A stretch of DNA of 64,000 nt from a virus. Below the pieces are notes generated by a model. It did not search any database. It saw only the letters and a list, made by a program, of their open reading frames with translations, and had not been told where the DNA came from. Below, in pieces: positions 32,499 to 42,695 of this stretch. The DNA lies in IMG/VR virus record IMGVR_UViG_3300008108_000044, positions 1 through 64,000 of that record; one strand, 5' to 3'. The position numbers were made by a program, and so were the translations under genes. Numbering within the stretch: position 1 is the stretch's first letter; each line of letters starts with the position of its first letter.

Positions 32499-33218
32499 AT
32501 GCCTTTACCTAAAATATCTACACCAACATATGAACTTGAATTGCCATCATCTGGAGAAACAATTCAATACCGACCATTTTTAGTAAGAGAAGAAAAACTT
32601 CTTGTCCTTGCACTAGAAAGTGAAGATACAAAACAAATTACTACTGCAATTAAAACAGTAATTAAAAGTTGCATTTTGACTAAAGGTGTAAAAGTAGAAA
32701 CACTACCAACTTTTGATATTGAATATTTGTTTTTAAACATTAGGGGAAAATCAGTTGGTGAAGAATTGGAAGTCAATGTTGTTTGTCCAGACGATGAACA
32801 AACATTAGTTCCAATTACAATTAGTATTGATGATATTAGTGTTAAAAAAAGCGAAGATCATGTAAAACAAATTAAAGTTGATGATAGTATTATGATGGAA
32901 ATGAAATATCCATCATTAGACCAATTTATTAAGAACAACTTTGATTTTGCTTCTGGTGGAACTGTTGAACAGTCTTTTGATTTGGTTGCTAGTTGCATTG
33001 ACCAGATTTATACTGAAGAAGAATCTTGGGCAACATCAGATCTTCCTAAAAAAGAAGTAGTTGAATTTTTAGATCAGATGAATTCTTCTCAATTTAAGCA
33101 GATTGAAAAGTTTTTTGAGACTATGCCAAAACTATCTCATGAAGTTAAAGTTAAGAATCCAAATACTGGAGTTGAGAGCACTGTAGTTCTGGAGGGACTA
33201 TCAAGTTTTTTCGCATAG
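32499..33218 (+). CDS. 26: Baseplate hub protein gp26
   Basis: This 239-residue protein has 'TYELELPSSGETIQYRPFLV', 'REEKLLVLALES', 'EYLFLNIRGKSVGEELEV' and 'KYPSLDQFIKN', the T4 baseplate (PF12322-type) pattern of gp26. It assists assembly of the central hub. It is followed by gp51, as in T4, but here by a tiny gene in a short gap. Confidence 0.85.
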   Translation: MPLPKISTPTYELELPSSGETIQYRPFLVREEKLLVLALESEDTKQITTAIKTVIKSCILTKGVKVETLPTFDIEYLFLNIRGKSVGEELEVNVVCPDDEQTLVPITISIDDISVKKSEDHVKQIKVDDSIMMEMKYPSLDQFIKNNFDFASGGTVEQSFDLVASCIDQIYTEEESWATSDLPKKEVVEFLDQMNSSQFKQIEKFFETMPKLSHEVKVKNPNTGVESTVVLEGLSSFFA

Positions 33219-33229
33219 CCCTCTCGCAC

Positions 33230-33397
33230 ATGGATTTAGAGAATTATTATAAATTAAATTTTGCGTTAATGCAGTACCATAAATATTCATTAACTGAAAT
33301 TGAAAATCTAATTCCATGGGAGCGAGACATTTACGTTGCTCTATTGAAGGCTCATTTAGAAGAAGAGAAATTAAAGCAACAACAAAATGGCGGATAA
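33230..33397 (+). CDS. 51: Hub assembly catalyst gp51
   Basis: This 55-residue frame between gp26 and the tape-measure-like gene contains 'YYKLNFALMQYHKYSLTEIE' and 'IPWERDIYVALL', the signature of small gp51-type proteins needed for hub assembly. It overlaps the next gene by 11 bp. The synteny 26-51 is that of T4. Confidence 0.75.
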   Translation: MDLENYYKLNFALMQYHKYSLTEIENLIPWERDIYVALLKAHLEEEKLKQQQNGG

Positions 33398-35801
33398 CCC
33401 AAAGCATGTAGAAAAATTTATATCTTATTCTTCTGTTCAGGCAAAACGTGGACTTTGGAGGTCCATTCTTGCTGATCGAATTGAGTATGCTAAGCATTTA
33501 ATTGCTAATAATTACAAGGTTGATCCAGATAGAGTAGTAAGTATATTTTTGTCTGCTTGGGATAAATCAACAAAAGATTATCCGTCTCCAAAATATGCTA
33601 GACCACAAAACTCAACAGAGTGGTTATCTTTTAATGAGTATATTTTATATCTTTGGAAGTATTATGTAGAAGACACTCAAGCAAGAAAAAAACCACCAAA
33701 AGAACCAGATCAAGGCACTACTGAAGATAAAAGTTCTAATAATCAGACACCTCCGCCAGGAAAGGAAAGATTATATGATGGTGTAGGAGAAGGTGATCTT
33801 GTTGATGAAGATGTTGATGAACGTATATTAAAATTATTGGGTATTGATGATGTATTCGATATTGATTATGCAACATATCTGTCTCTGTTAAGAGAAAGAA
33901 TGGCTGCTGCCAGAATGTCTGGTAGTAATATACCATCAGAAGAGGCAGAATTATTAACAAATGAATGGAAAAGGGTAAAGGGTAAAGTTGGAAGATTTAG
34001 AATCAGGAAAAAGAATGTAAACACTGAAGGATTCGGTGGTGGAGGACCTTTAGCAATAAGAACTGGATCATTTTTTGTTGCACAAAAAGTAGCATTTCCA
34101 GAAAAGACAGAACAAGATACTAAATTAGTTGGTCTTGCTGCAATCGCAGAAGATATTGCAGCAATTAGAAAATCTGTTGTGTCAATTGTAGATCTAATGA
34201 CTCAACAATTTTCAACGCTCCGAAAACAAATGGAGCAAGATAGGAGAAGGAGAGAAGGTAAACAACGCGCAGATAAAGAAAATTTATTAGAAAAGAGTGG
34301 AAAGGCAGCATTAGCATTAGCTAAAAAAATGCTGTCTCCTGTTCAAAGTTTACTTGATAGAATTATACAGTTTTTAACTACGGTTTTTCTTGGGCATCTT
34401 GTATTAAAACTTTGGAGATGGTTGGCAAATCCAGAGAACAAGGCAAAACTGGATACAATTTTAAGGTTTATAAAAGATTGGTGGCCTGCTTTACTTGCTG
34501 CTTTTGTTTTATTTGGCACTTCTGCTGGAAGTTTAATTAGAACTGTTATTGGAACACTAACTAAACTGACTATAACTATGGCAAGAAAGGGCATTCCAAT
34601 GCTCTTAAACTTCTTGCGTAAAAATCCTTATGTTGCTGGTGCATTAGCAGTCACTGGATTAGCGATTGCTGCAAATGAAATTACTGGACAAAAACAAGCA
34701 GCTCCACTCCAAGCAGATCAAAAAGCAAAAGCGCAAAGAGGGGAAGGTGTTTATTTAAGAGGAACAGATACTGGAATAGATAAAAGTCCAAGTGTTGGTG
34801 ATTTGGGTCCAGTTACTCCAACTGGAATGATTCAGGGCGCAAGTGGTGGTGGAAAGATTCTTAATCTTAAACCACAACCAACAAAACCCGAACCGATGCA
34901 ATTGGATGCGTTTACGGGTGGGGCACAAATAACAGAGGAGTCTGGAGTTCCAATCACTGGTGCAGGTAAAGATACGCAGTTAGTTGCTGCAAGACCAGGT
35001 GAAATTATCATATCAAAAGAAGCAGTAGACAAGCATGGAGCTAACTTCTTTTTAAGACTTAACAAGTCTGGTGGAGGAACCAACATTCCTAGAATGGTTA
35101 ATAATGTTCAACTTGCATCTGGTGGTGGATTGGTCGGTGGTTTTATGGATTGGTGGAATAAAGGTAGAAATGCCAGAGTTCCAAATGAAAATACTGCGAG
35201 ATTTGGAGGATTGCAACAGTATCTCAAAAAATCTCCAAACCCAATGACTTTATTTGGGGATGATAAACTTCAAATTACAAAATCAAATAAAGCATTTAAA
35301 TCTGGTGCTACTGGGTATAGAGGATGGAATCCATTTAAAGCATTTACTCCTAATATGGTAAAAACTGGTCCAACACCAGCAATTCGTCAAGCTGTTGAAA
35401 GACCAATAAGAGCAATTGCCCCACTTATTCCACAAGCTGGAAGAATGTTAAAAGTTGGTGGTGCTTTAGCTGGACCTTTATTGGATGCTGCTTTTCCAGA
35501 ACCAGCATTTAATCCTACTCTTGATGATGCAAGAAGGATGGGATTCCCAATGGGTCCACAATCTTCTTCTCCAAATAGAGTATTGCCAAAACCCAATACA
35601 AATTTATCTGCAAACATACCAGCACCACCAGAACATAAAATAACCATAACTACAGCAACTATAAATCAAGCAAAAAGAATTAAACAGGATAAATCTGTGG
35701 GAATGAGAGGAGTTAATGCTCCAGAAAAAACATATTATCCAAGTACAACTAGATCAAAACTTGCTTCAATCTACGGAATAAGAGGAGTGGCATTGACATA
35801 A
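33387..35801 (+). CDS. Tape-measure-like tail protein
   Basis: This 804-residue protein has a helical, charged N-terminus (1-300) and a basic coiled region, 'LRKQMEQDRRRREGKQRADK'. Hydrophobic segments follow ('QFLTTVFLGHLVLKLWRWL' near 330 and 'WWPALLAAFVLFGTSAGSLI' near 370). The C-terminal 'AARPGEIIISKEAVDKHGA' and 'FFLRLNKSGGGTNIP' motif is common in phage tape-measure proteins. It sits where T4 has gp29 hub/tape-measure genes. Whether it is the length ruler or a companion to the next protein is unclear. Confidence 0.62.
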   Translation: MADNPKHVEKFISYSSVQAKRGLWRSILADRIEYAKHLIANNYKVDPDRVVSIFLSAWDKSTKDYPSPKYARPQNSTEWLSFNEYILYLWKYYVEDTQARKKPPKEPDQGTTEDKSSNNQTPPPGKERLYDGVGEGDLVDEDVDERILKLLGIDDVFDIDYATYLSLLRERMAAARMSGSNIPSEEAELLTNEWKRVKGKVGRFRIRKKNVNTEGFGGGGPLAIRTGSFFVAQKVAFPEKTEQDTKLVGLAAIAEDIAAIRKSVVSIVDLMTQQFSTLRKQMEQDRRRREGKQRADKENLLEKSGKAALALAKKMLSPVQSLLDRIIQFLTTVFLGHLVLKLWRWLANPENKAKLDTILRFIKDWWPALLAAFVLFGTSAGSLIRTVIGTLTKLTITMARKGIPMLLNFLRKNPYVAGALAVTGLAIAANEITGQKQAAPLQADQKAKAQRGEGVYLRGTDTGIDKSPSVGDLGPVTPTGMIQGASGGGKILNLKPQPTKPEPMQLDAFTGGAQITEESGVPITGAGKDTQLVAARPGEIIISKEAVDKHGANFFLRLNKSGGGTNIPRMVNNVQLASGGGLVGGFMDWWNKGRNARVPNENTARFGGLQQYLKKSPNPMTLFGDDKLQITKSNKAFKSGATGYRGWNPFKAFTPNMVKTGPTPAIRQAVERPIRAIAPLIPQAGRMLKVGGALAGPLLDAAFPEPAFNPTLDDARRMGFPMGPQSSSPNRVLPKPNTNLSANIPAPPEHKITITTATINQAKRIKQDKSVGMRGVNAPEKTYYPSTTRSKLASIYGIRGVALT

Positions 35802-35802
35802 T

Positions 35803-38781
35803 ATGGCAACCTTAGATCCTAAAAAATTATTAAATTCCTCTAGTGGTTCTGGTGGTAGATTGGCATCACAACCAAAAATGTTTTTGGTTCCAATTAAAAA
35901 TACTCAATATAAACAAACTGTTGATTTATCTCAGGAAATAGAAGAAACTAATGTATCTGATGCTGATCAAAAAGTAATAGATGATATAAAAGTTATTCGT
36001 GAAAAAGTAGTCAAGATAGAAGATATTCTTAAACAGTCAATTAAAATAAATCTTAAAAAAATACAACTTACTAGGAAGCAGGAAGAGAATCAAAAAAGAA
36101 AAAAGCAAGAAGATAAATTAGAGAAAAAGAAGGATAAATCAGAAAAAGGAGTTCCAAAACTTCCCATTCCTGGAATGAGTTTTATTGATAGAATAAAACA
36201 ATTTTTAGGAACAATTTTTACTGGATTTTTAGTACTAAGATTAGTTAAGTTATTACCACAATTGGTTGCTTTTATAGATTTTATAAAACCAATCAGTGAT
36301 TTTATAATGGATTTTGCTGCGGGAATGTTTGACAAGTTTATATGGGCGATTGACACTGGATATAAAATTGTAGATGGCGCTCAAGCCAAAATGAAAGAAC
36401 TTTTTGGTGATGATGGAGAGAAAAAATTTAAAGAATTTACAAGCACATTTACTAAGTTTATGAATCTCGCAATCATTGCGGGAATGGCAACGATGGGTGG
36501 TAACGATCCATTACGGGATCGTAGATTTGATGGACCACAGAGAAGAGGATTTGATCGTTCTGGAAGACGAGTATCTAGAGGAGCACAACAAAGATATAGA
36601 CAAAGATTTGGTGATCGCAAATATCAAGAAAGATTTGGTAGAAAAAATTTAAATAGACTTAATAAAGGTGCTCCTAAACCAGGACCTATCGATCCACTCT
36701 CAAGAGGATTGCAGAGAGGCGTTACAAAAATTGCTGGCAAAAACGTAGGAAGATTTGCTGGTAGATTGCCAATTGTTGGTCCATTAATTGATTTTGGAAT
36801 TAGGACGTTAATCTTTAAAGAACCTTTAGGAAAAGCAGCAGCTGGTGCTGTTGGTGCTGGTGTTGGTCAAGCACTGGGAACTTGGTTAGGTGGAACTGTC
36901 GGTACGGTTGCTGGATCAGTAGTTCCAATTGTTGGTAATCTTATAGGTGGTGCTGCTGGTGCTACAATTGGTGGGTTATTGGGTGGATTGATCGGAGATC
37001 AAATAGGTGTTAGTCTTTATAATGTTATCAATAAATCAAATTCAACTAAAATTGAAGGACGAGCAGAAGGTGGTTCAGTTGGTGGTAAAAGAGGATATGA
37101 TCCAGGCAAAAAGAAAAAAAAGCGTAAAGCAATACCAATTCAAAAAGTAAAAACCGATAAGACAAAACCTGGATTATCTATTGGGCAAGATAAACTTAAA
37201 AAGATATATGGATCTCAAGCAAGCACTACAAAACCACCACTATCAGTTTTAGTTAAAAGTTCTGAAAAATTAAAGAAACAGGGGTCATCAATTTTTGGTA
37301 AGGTGATGTCTTTGGGAGTTGATTATGTATTGGGAATGAAACCATCAACGTCAACTAAAAAAAGTATTGCTAAAGCTTTTGCTGGACTATTTGCACAAGC
37401 AAGTAATCCTGATATGATGCTTGGAGAACTTACAAGAACGTTCCAAGCTTTAGCTGAAGGTGGTGAAGTTGGAATACAACAAAGAGAGATGTTGAGGAGA
37501 AATCAGTCAATAATTGATTTGATGAGAGGTATAGAAACAGCACTTAATAAAGATTTTAATATACTGAATACCATACTAGGAATTCCTACTCAAGAAACAA
37601 TACCTCCAGGGGATGATGGTGGTATACCTGGAGCAAGACTTCGTGATGGATCTAGTGCTCAAATAGAAGCAGATCTTTTGGAATATTTTACCGCACTCTA
37701 TGGAAAAAATGGAGCTATTGGAATTGTTGCAAATTTAAGAAGGGAGAGTGGATATAGAGTAAGCACTCCTGATAATTCTCTTTATGAAGGTATGGCACAA
37801 TGGAGCAGAAATGCAAGATGGCCAAGATTTGTTGAATGGGCACGGAACAAAGGATTGGATCCATATAGTAGAAATGCACAAGCACAATTTATTGCAGTTG
37901 AACTTAAAGAATTAGGAACTGCAAGCAGAATATCTGCTGCAAGAAGTCCTGAGGAAGCTGCTAGTCTTTTTTACAATGAATTTGAAAGGGGAGCCCACAG
38001 TAGACCTGTAGTTGGTGCTAGAAATTATGATCCAAATAATCCACATGAACGATTAAATAAATCTTTTATAGGGGATATTTCAGGTAGAAATCCAAACATT
38101 GGTAGAAGAACAAGAGAAGTTGTAGTAAGACCATCACCTCAATCTGTACCTGGTAATTTAATAGATACTGGAATAAAAGATTCATCGGGAAGACCAATTA
38201 AACTTAAAGGTGTTATTGCCAATGCTTTTGTTGATATGGCAGCAGAAGCAAGACGACAAGGAATTAATATAGGATCTGGAATTTCAAATTCATTGAGATC
38301 ACCAGAACATAATGCGAGAGTTGGTGGCGCAGAAGGATCTAAACATTTAACTGGAGAGGCATTTGATATCAATTGGAATTCTCAAGCTGGAGTTTGGATA
38401 CGAAATAATGCCTCTAGGTTTGGATTTCAATTTAATAGTTATTCTGGAGAATCCACACACTTTGATTGGGTTGGTGGATACACTCCAATAGCAAATAGGA
38501 GATCTCCTAGACCAACTAGAATTGCAGCAGCTCCTGGAACAAAATACAGTTATCAAGGAACAACAATTTTTAAGGGAACTGATGGTAAGTTTTATGAAGA
38601 AAATAGTGGAGGAAATCCACTAGAGGTTGATAAGCGTAATTGGGAATACATAAAACAAAGAGGAAATTTATTGTCGGTGCAACCAAGACAAAACTCAACG
38701 GATATAGCATCATTACAACAAAAACCATCATATGATCAAGGATCAACAACTCATGTGCTTATTGTGGAAAAAACTGGTTAA
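35803..38781 (+). CDS. Tape-measure-like protein with tail lysozyme and M15 peptidase domains
   Basis: This 992-residue protein has a coiled coil at about 50-115 and a hydrophobic region at 130-175, with 'FIDRIKQFLGTIFTGFLVLR' similar to the upstream protein. A glycine-zipper region spans about 344-406. A phage tail lysozyme-like domain lies at about 617-762 ('NLRRESGYRVSTPDNSLYEG', 'GMAQWSRNARWPRF'). An M15 D-Ala-D-Ala-carboxypeptidase-like domain spans about 780-890, with 'SKHLTGEAFDI' (HxxGxAxD, His848 and Asp855) and 'STHFDW' (His886) as zinc ligands. It probably opens the cell wall during DNA entry. Confidence 0.78.
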   Translation: MATLDPKKLLNSSSGSGGRLASQPKMFLVPIKNTQYKQTVDLSQEIEETNVSDADQKVIDDIKVIREKVVKIEDILKQSIKINLKKIQLTRKQEENQKRKKQEDKLEKKKDKSEKGVPKLPIPGMSFIDRIKQFLGTIFTGFLVLRLVKLLPQLVAFIDFIKPISDFIMDFAAGMFDKFIWAIDTGYKIVDGAQAKMKELFGDDGEKKFKEFTSTFTKFMNLAIIAGMATMGGNDPLRDRRFDGPQRRGFDRSGRRVSRGAQQRYRQRFGDRKYQERFGRKNLNRLNKGAPKPGPIDPLSRGLQRGVTKIAGKNVGRFAGRLPIVGPLIDFGIRTLIFKEPLGKAAAGAVGAGVGQALGTWLGGTVGTVAGSVVPIVGNLIGGAAGATIGGLLGGLIGDQIGVSLYNVINKSNSTKIEGRAEGGSVGGKRGYDPGKKKKKRKAIPIQKVKTDKTKPGLSIGQDKLKKIYGSQASTTKPPLSVLVKSSEKLKKQGSSIFGKVMSLGVDYVLGMKPSTSTKKSIAKAFAGLFAQASNPDMMLGELTRTFQALAEGGEVGIQQREMLRRNQSIIDLMRGIETALNKDFNILNTILGIPTQETIPPGDDGGIPGARLRDGSSAQIEADLLEYFTALYGKNGAIGIVANLRRESGYRVSTPDNSLYEGMAQWSRNARWPRFVEWARNKGLDPYSRNAQAQFIAVELKELGTASRISAARSPEEAASLFYNEFERGAHSRPVVGARNYDPNNPHERLNKSFIGDISGRNPNIGRRTREVVVRPSPQSVPGNLIDTGIKDSSGRPIKLKGVIANAFVDMAAEARRQGINIGSGISNSLRSPEHNARVGGAEGSKHLTGEAFDINWNSQAGVWIRNNASRFGFQFNSYSGESTHFDWVGGYTPIANRRSPRPTRIAAAPGTKYSYQGTTIFKGTDGKFYEENSGGNPLEVDKRNWEYIKQRGNLLSVQPRQNSTDIASLQQKPSYDQGSTTHVLIVEKTG

Positions 38782-38803
38782 ATAGTAAATATAACTTCAA
38801 AAA

Positions 38804-40105
38804 ATGGCAGGAAATACTCCAAATACAAAGGCAGAATCTGGTAATATTACTAAGTGTTTGATACACTCTAAAAAATCTGGAACCGCAGATATTTCTGCTG
38901 GAATAGTAGATTTTTCGTATTTTGAAAGTATTTTGGATGCTTCTGTAAGAGTCACTTTAATGATTATTGATACTGGAAATAGTCAAGGAGGAGCAGAAAG
39001 TCTTGCTATTTTATATAAGTTAAAGTTGACTGGTTTTGAAAAAGTAGAATTAAGTTTTAATGATAATAATGGAAATAAATTGACTTTTAGTGGTAATAAT
39101 GCGCTTTATATTGATAAAATTAGGAATGTGATCTCATCATCAGAAACTACATTTTATGTTCTCGATCTTGTGTCTAAAGAATTATTAGCGAATGATTTTC
39201 TAAAAACAGAAGTCTATCAAAGATATGATGGAGAACTCTCGGCATCTGTTGGTATAATTTTAAAAGAAGTATTAAAATCTAAGAAAAGATATCTTAGTGA
39301 TCAATCGGAAAACAAAGTTAATTTTTTTGGATCTGGTAAAAAACCATTCCAGGTAATACCAGAAGTTGCAAAACTTGGAATTCCTAGTGGTTCAAAAAAT
39401 TCTGCAGGATATCTCATATTTGAGACATATGATGGATATAACTTTAAAGGAATTGATAAATTATTTGATGGATCACCTAGAAAAAAATTAATTTATAACA
39501 GTTCTACTTTATTGCCACAAGGATATGATGCAAAAATTATTCAATATACCTCAAAGAAAACTGTAGATACGCAGAAAAATTTAGTAACTGGTGCATTTGG
39601 TGCAAGACTAGAAACCCGTAATCCAGAAAAACAAATATTCAATCCAAAAGCAAAAGAGGTAAAAAATAAAGATCAAAAGCCAAGAGGTGGAACTGAGTTA
39701 TCTGAAATACCAGAAGAATTTGTTAGAGATTATGGTGAAACTAGTAAAAGAATTAGTCATGCAATGGATGTTGGAGCATCTCCATCAGGAAATAAAGGAA
39801 GACAACTTGAGAAAAGAAAAGAAGAAAATGTAGAGTCTGCTAAAATTTTAGCTCAATCGGCAATGACTTATAATAAGTTGTTTACATTATCGACAGATAT
39901 TACTATTGCTGGAGATTTTAGTTTAAGAGCTGGTCAAATGATTCACTGTGATTTTCCAGAACAATCTTCAAAAAAAGAAACTCAAACAAATAAAGAATTA
40001 AGTGGTATATATATCATATCGGACATATGTCATTATTTGACACCAAAACAATGTCTTACTATAATGACTTTGGTTAGAGATTCTTACGGTAGGAAACCAA
40101 GATAG
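38804..40105 (+). CDS. 27: Baseplate hub protein gp27
   Basis: This 433-residue protein has 'ISAGIVDFSYFESILDASVR' at the N-terminus (hub barrel), 'KPFQVIPEVAKLGIP' and 'GYLIFETYDGYNFKGIDKLF' mid-protein, and 'LSGIYIISDICHYLTPKQCL' near the C-terminus. This is typical of gp27, which forms the trimeric hub that carries the gp5 spike. A Lys-rich linker near 280-340 is extra. It is followed by a CP12-like ORF and gp5. Confidence 0.8.
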   Translation: MAGNTPNTKAESGNITKCLIHSKKSGTADISAGIVDFSYFESILDASVRVTLMIIDTGNSQGGAESLAILYKLKLTGFEKVELSFNDNNGNKLTFSGNNALYIDKIRNVISSSETTFYVLDLVSKELLANDFLKTEVYQRYDGELSASVGIILKEVLKSKKRYLSDQSENKVNFFGSGKKPFQVIPEVAKLGIPSGSKNSAGYLIFETYDGYNFKGIDKLFDGSPRKKLIYNSSTLLPQGYDAKIIQYTSKKTVDTQKNLVTGAFGARLETRNPEKQIFNPKAKEVKNKDQKPRGGTELSEIPEEFVRDYGETSKRISHAMDVGASPSGNKGRQLEKRKEENVESAKILAQSAMTYNKLFTLSTDITIAGDFSLRAGQMIHCDFPEQSSKKETQTNKELSGIYIISDICHYLTPKQCLTIMTLVRDSYGRKPR

Positions 40106-40117
40106 GATTCATTTTAG

Positions 40118-40330
40118 ATGGAAAACATTCAACAGCATATTGATCAAGATAAAAAAATTCTTGATGATCCAACAATTTCTCCACAGGCTCGCAGACACAC
40201 TGAAGAAGAATTGTCTGCTCTTGAGGCTTACAAAGAAAATCATCCTGGAGAAGATCATGATCCAACTCCACTAGAACTATATTGTGATACTCATCCAGAC
40301 GCAGCAGAGTGTAGAGTTTACGACGATTAA
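40118..40330 (+). CDS. CP12 C-terminal-domain-like protein
   Basis: This 70-residue acidic protein ends 'LELYCDTHPDAAECRVYDD'. This matches the C-terminal GAPDH-binding end of CP12 (C-x8-C, then RxYDD), with both cysteines kept. The N-terminal half ('ISPQARRHTEEELSALEAYK') lacks the CP12 N-terminal Cys pair and AWD-type core. CP12 redox-locks GAPDH and PRK of the Calvin cycle; cyanophage CP12 is proposed to shut it down. This short form lies unusually between baseplate genes 27 and 5. Confidence 0.72.
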   Translation: MENIQQHIDQDKKILDDPTISPQARRHTEEELSALEAYKENHPGEDHDPTPLELYCDTHPDAAECRVYDD

Positions 40331-40334
40331 ATAA

Positions 40335-42695
40335 ATGAATTTAGAAACTATACCATATTATAATATTTTTGAAGATTCATCATTTAAAAGTGGTTGGACA
40401 GGAGTAGTTGCACCAAGAGAATCTTGGAGTACAAATAGTCAAGAAGAGGGTACTAAAGATCCTAAAAAACTTGAAAATTGGGGTAAAAGAGTAAAAGTTA
40501 GAATAGAAGGGGTTCACCCAGATTCAAGACAAATACTTTCTGATGACCAGTTGCCTTGGGCAGAGGTTAGATTGGGGTCAGCGGGATCTGGGCATCAAGG
40601 GGCTTGTCTTATTGGTGGAATAACTCAAGGAACTAGAGTATATGGAATATATGAAAAACCAGAAACAAAAGAACTCCCAATTATTTTGGGATGTTTGGGA
40701 GTAAATGACGAAGTTCCTCTTTCTAGAACAGTTCCCACCAGTGGATTTGCAAATATCTCTGGATACGTAAATGGTGGTAATGGATTATCTGATCTTGTTG
40801 CTGGATACAACATTCCTGCAGTTCAAGGTTTGCCATTAGAGGGTGGTTGGCATTCAAATGTCTGGGGAATTTCTGATATCAATTTGATGAAGGAATTTTC
40901 ATACGGGATTGCTTCACCAACAGATTGTGAAAAAGTTCCATTAAATGGAATTATGAAATCAATGCAAGAATTGATTCAAAAGGTTGAAAAGTGGCAAAAG
41001 CAACTATCAGAATGGGAAACAGCAGCACAAAAATGGATTGGTGATAAGCAAGCATGGATTCAACAAAAAACACAAGAAGCACAAATATTCATTACAGAAG
41101 GTATTAAATGGATATTTAAAGAAATTCGTAAATATGTTGAAGAAGAAATAAACAAAAAAACCAAACCAATTAAAGAAGCATTAAATCCACCAGATAGGGA
41201 TAAAGCTAAAGTGGGTCATGATGCCATGATGGAACTTATAACATGTCTGTTTAATAAGTTAATTGGCAATCTATTTAAAATGATTGGTAATTTTTTAAAT
41301 GGAATGTTTGATCGTTATATCAATGTGCCAGCATGTGCAGTATCTAATTTTATTGCAAGTTTATTGGGCAATACAATCGGTAGAATTGCTGGTGCTGTAG
41401 ATGCAATTATTAGTTCAGTTTCTGGATTAATTGGTGGTGTTTTTAGTTTAGCGAATTCTATTTTAAACCTTTTAAAAGCACTTGCTGGATTTTTTGCATG
41501 TGAGGAAGATCAGGAATGTCCAGAGACAAAAGAATGGAATATATTTGAAGGGGGACAACCATCAGCAATTTTTGATATAAATTCAATTGTAGGTGCTGCT
41601 CAAGGAATTGCATCTGAAGCACTGGGATTGGTTGGTAACGCTACAGGATTAATTGATAGTATTGCTGCTGCTGTTGATTTTGGAGACCTATTTAATAGTG
41701 CAGTTAGTGCTACAAGTGGTTGTAATATTGGTCCAGTATTTTGTGGTCCACCTCAAGTAACATTTTGGGGTGGTGGCGGCAGCGGTGCCAGAGGTAATGT
41801 TATAGTTAGTGCAATTGGAGACATACTTGGTGTCGATGTACGTGCTGGCGGCGGTGGGTATACTAAAGCACCATTTGTTGACATTAGGGATAATTGTGGA
41901 AAAGGTGCTGGTGCATCTGGAACTGCTTTAATTGAACCTGATGGTGGAATAAATCCAGATACTGGAGAACCAACTTATAGGGTTACCAATGTTGTTGTTG
42001 ATAATCCTGGCGCTGATTATCCTTCTAGACCTGATGGTGATTTGGGTGGAGATGGTAGAGTTTGGGCACCTGCGGAAAATACCGTTGTAAGAACACCAGA
42101 TGGTAGATGGGAACAATATCCTCCAGGATCCGAAATACCTCAAAGAGAAGGTGATACTATTTTTTCTCCAGAAGATCGGCAAATTTTACAAGGAGGAGTT
42201 CCTATAACAACTCTTCTTCCAGAAACTACTGCTGATGCAGGTATACCAATTGATAATCAAATTGCTAATGCTAGAGGTATAACAGATATTCCTGGCACGG
42301 GAATTAATGGTGCTACTGACGTTAGCGCATTTCCAGTCATCAATGTGGGTAGTTATCCAATTATTTTATATCTTTGTGATCTTATTATTGATAATGCTGG
42401 AATAAATTATTCTGCTGGTGATCAGGTTGTAATTGAACCTAATACTGCTGGTGCTGAGGTTGAAGCTACTTTTGGTCCATTTGGAGTTGTTACTGGAGTT
42501 AGGATTACTAATCCTGGTAGTGGATTTACAGAAAGACCAGAGATTTACATTAAATCTGAAACTGGTTATAATGTAGTATTACAACCAGTTTTCTGTGTAA
42601 GAAGAATTGGTGATGATACTGAAGGAAGAGATTTAACAGATCAAGAAAAGTTCAATGTTATCAGAGTTGTAGACTGCGTAGGTAGGATCGATTAA
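40335..42695 (+). CDS. 5: Baseplate spike/hub protein gp5-like
   Basis: This 786-residue protein has an N-terminal OB-fold: 'SGWTGVVAPRESW', 'GKRVKVRIEGVHP' and 'LPWAEVRLGSAGSG'. These match T4 gp5 residues 1-129. No lysozyme domain is present. Instead there is a helical, hydrophobic middle (about 280-400) and a glycine-rich, repeat-bearing C-terminus with 'GVRITNPGSGFTERPEIYI' and related units shared with gp53. Cysteine pairs occur near 388-396. The next gene probably supplies the beta-helical tip. Confidence 0.8.
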   Translation: MNLETIPYYNIFEDSSFKSGWTGVVAPRESWSTNSQEEGTKDPKKLENWGKRVKVRIEGVHPDSRQILSDDQLPWAEVRLGSAGSGHQGACLIGGITQGTRVYGIYEKPETKELPIILGCLGVNDEVPLSRTVPTSGFANISGYVNGGNGLSDLVAGYNIPAVQGLPLEGGWHSNVWGISDINLMKEFSYGIASPTDCEKVPLNGIMKSMQELIQKVEKWQKQLSEWETAAQKWIGDKQAWIQQKTQEAQIFITEGIKWIFKEIRKYVEEEINKKTKPIKEALNPPDRDKAKVGHDAMMELITCLFNKLIGNLFKMIGNFLNGMFDRYINVPACAVSNFIASLLGNTIGRIAGAVDAIISSVSGLIGGVFSLANSILNLLKALAGFFACEEDQECPETKEWNIFEGGQPSAIFDINSIVGAAQGIASEALGLVGNATGLIDSIAAAVDFGDLFNSAVSATSGCNIGPVFCGPPQVTFWGGGGSGARGNVIVSAIGDILGVDVRAGGGGYTKAPFVDIRDNCGKGAGASGTALIEPDGGINPDTGEPTYRVTNVVVDNPGADYPSRPDGDLGGDGRVWAPAENTVVRTPDGRWEQYPPGSEIPQREGDTIFSPEDRQILQGGVPITTLLPETTADAGIPIDNQIANARGITDIPGTGINGATDVSAFPVINVGSYPIILYLCDLIIDNAGINYSAGDQVVIEPNTAGAEVEATFGPFGVVTGVRITNPGSGFTERPEIYIKSETGYNVVLQPVFCVRRIGDDTEGRDLTDQEKFNVIRVVDCVGRID

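Noticed and set aside
40335-42695. Lysozyme domain in gp5 as in T4
   Set aside because: No lysozyme catalytic pattern is visible after the OB-fold; wall-degrading domains are instead in the 35803 gene.
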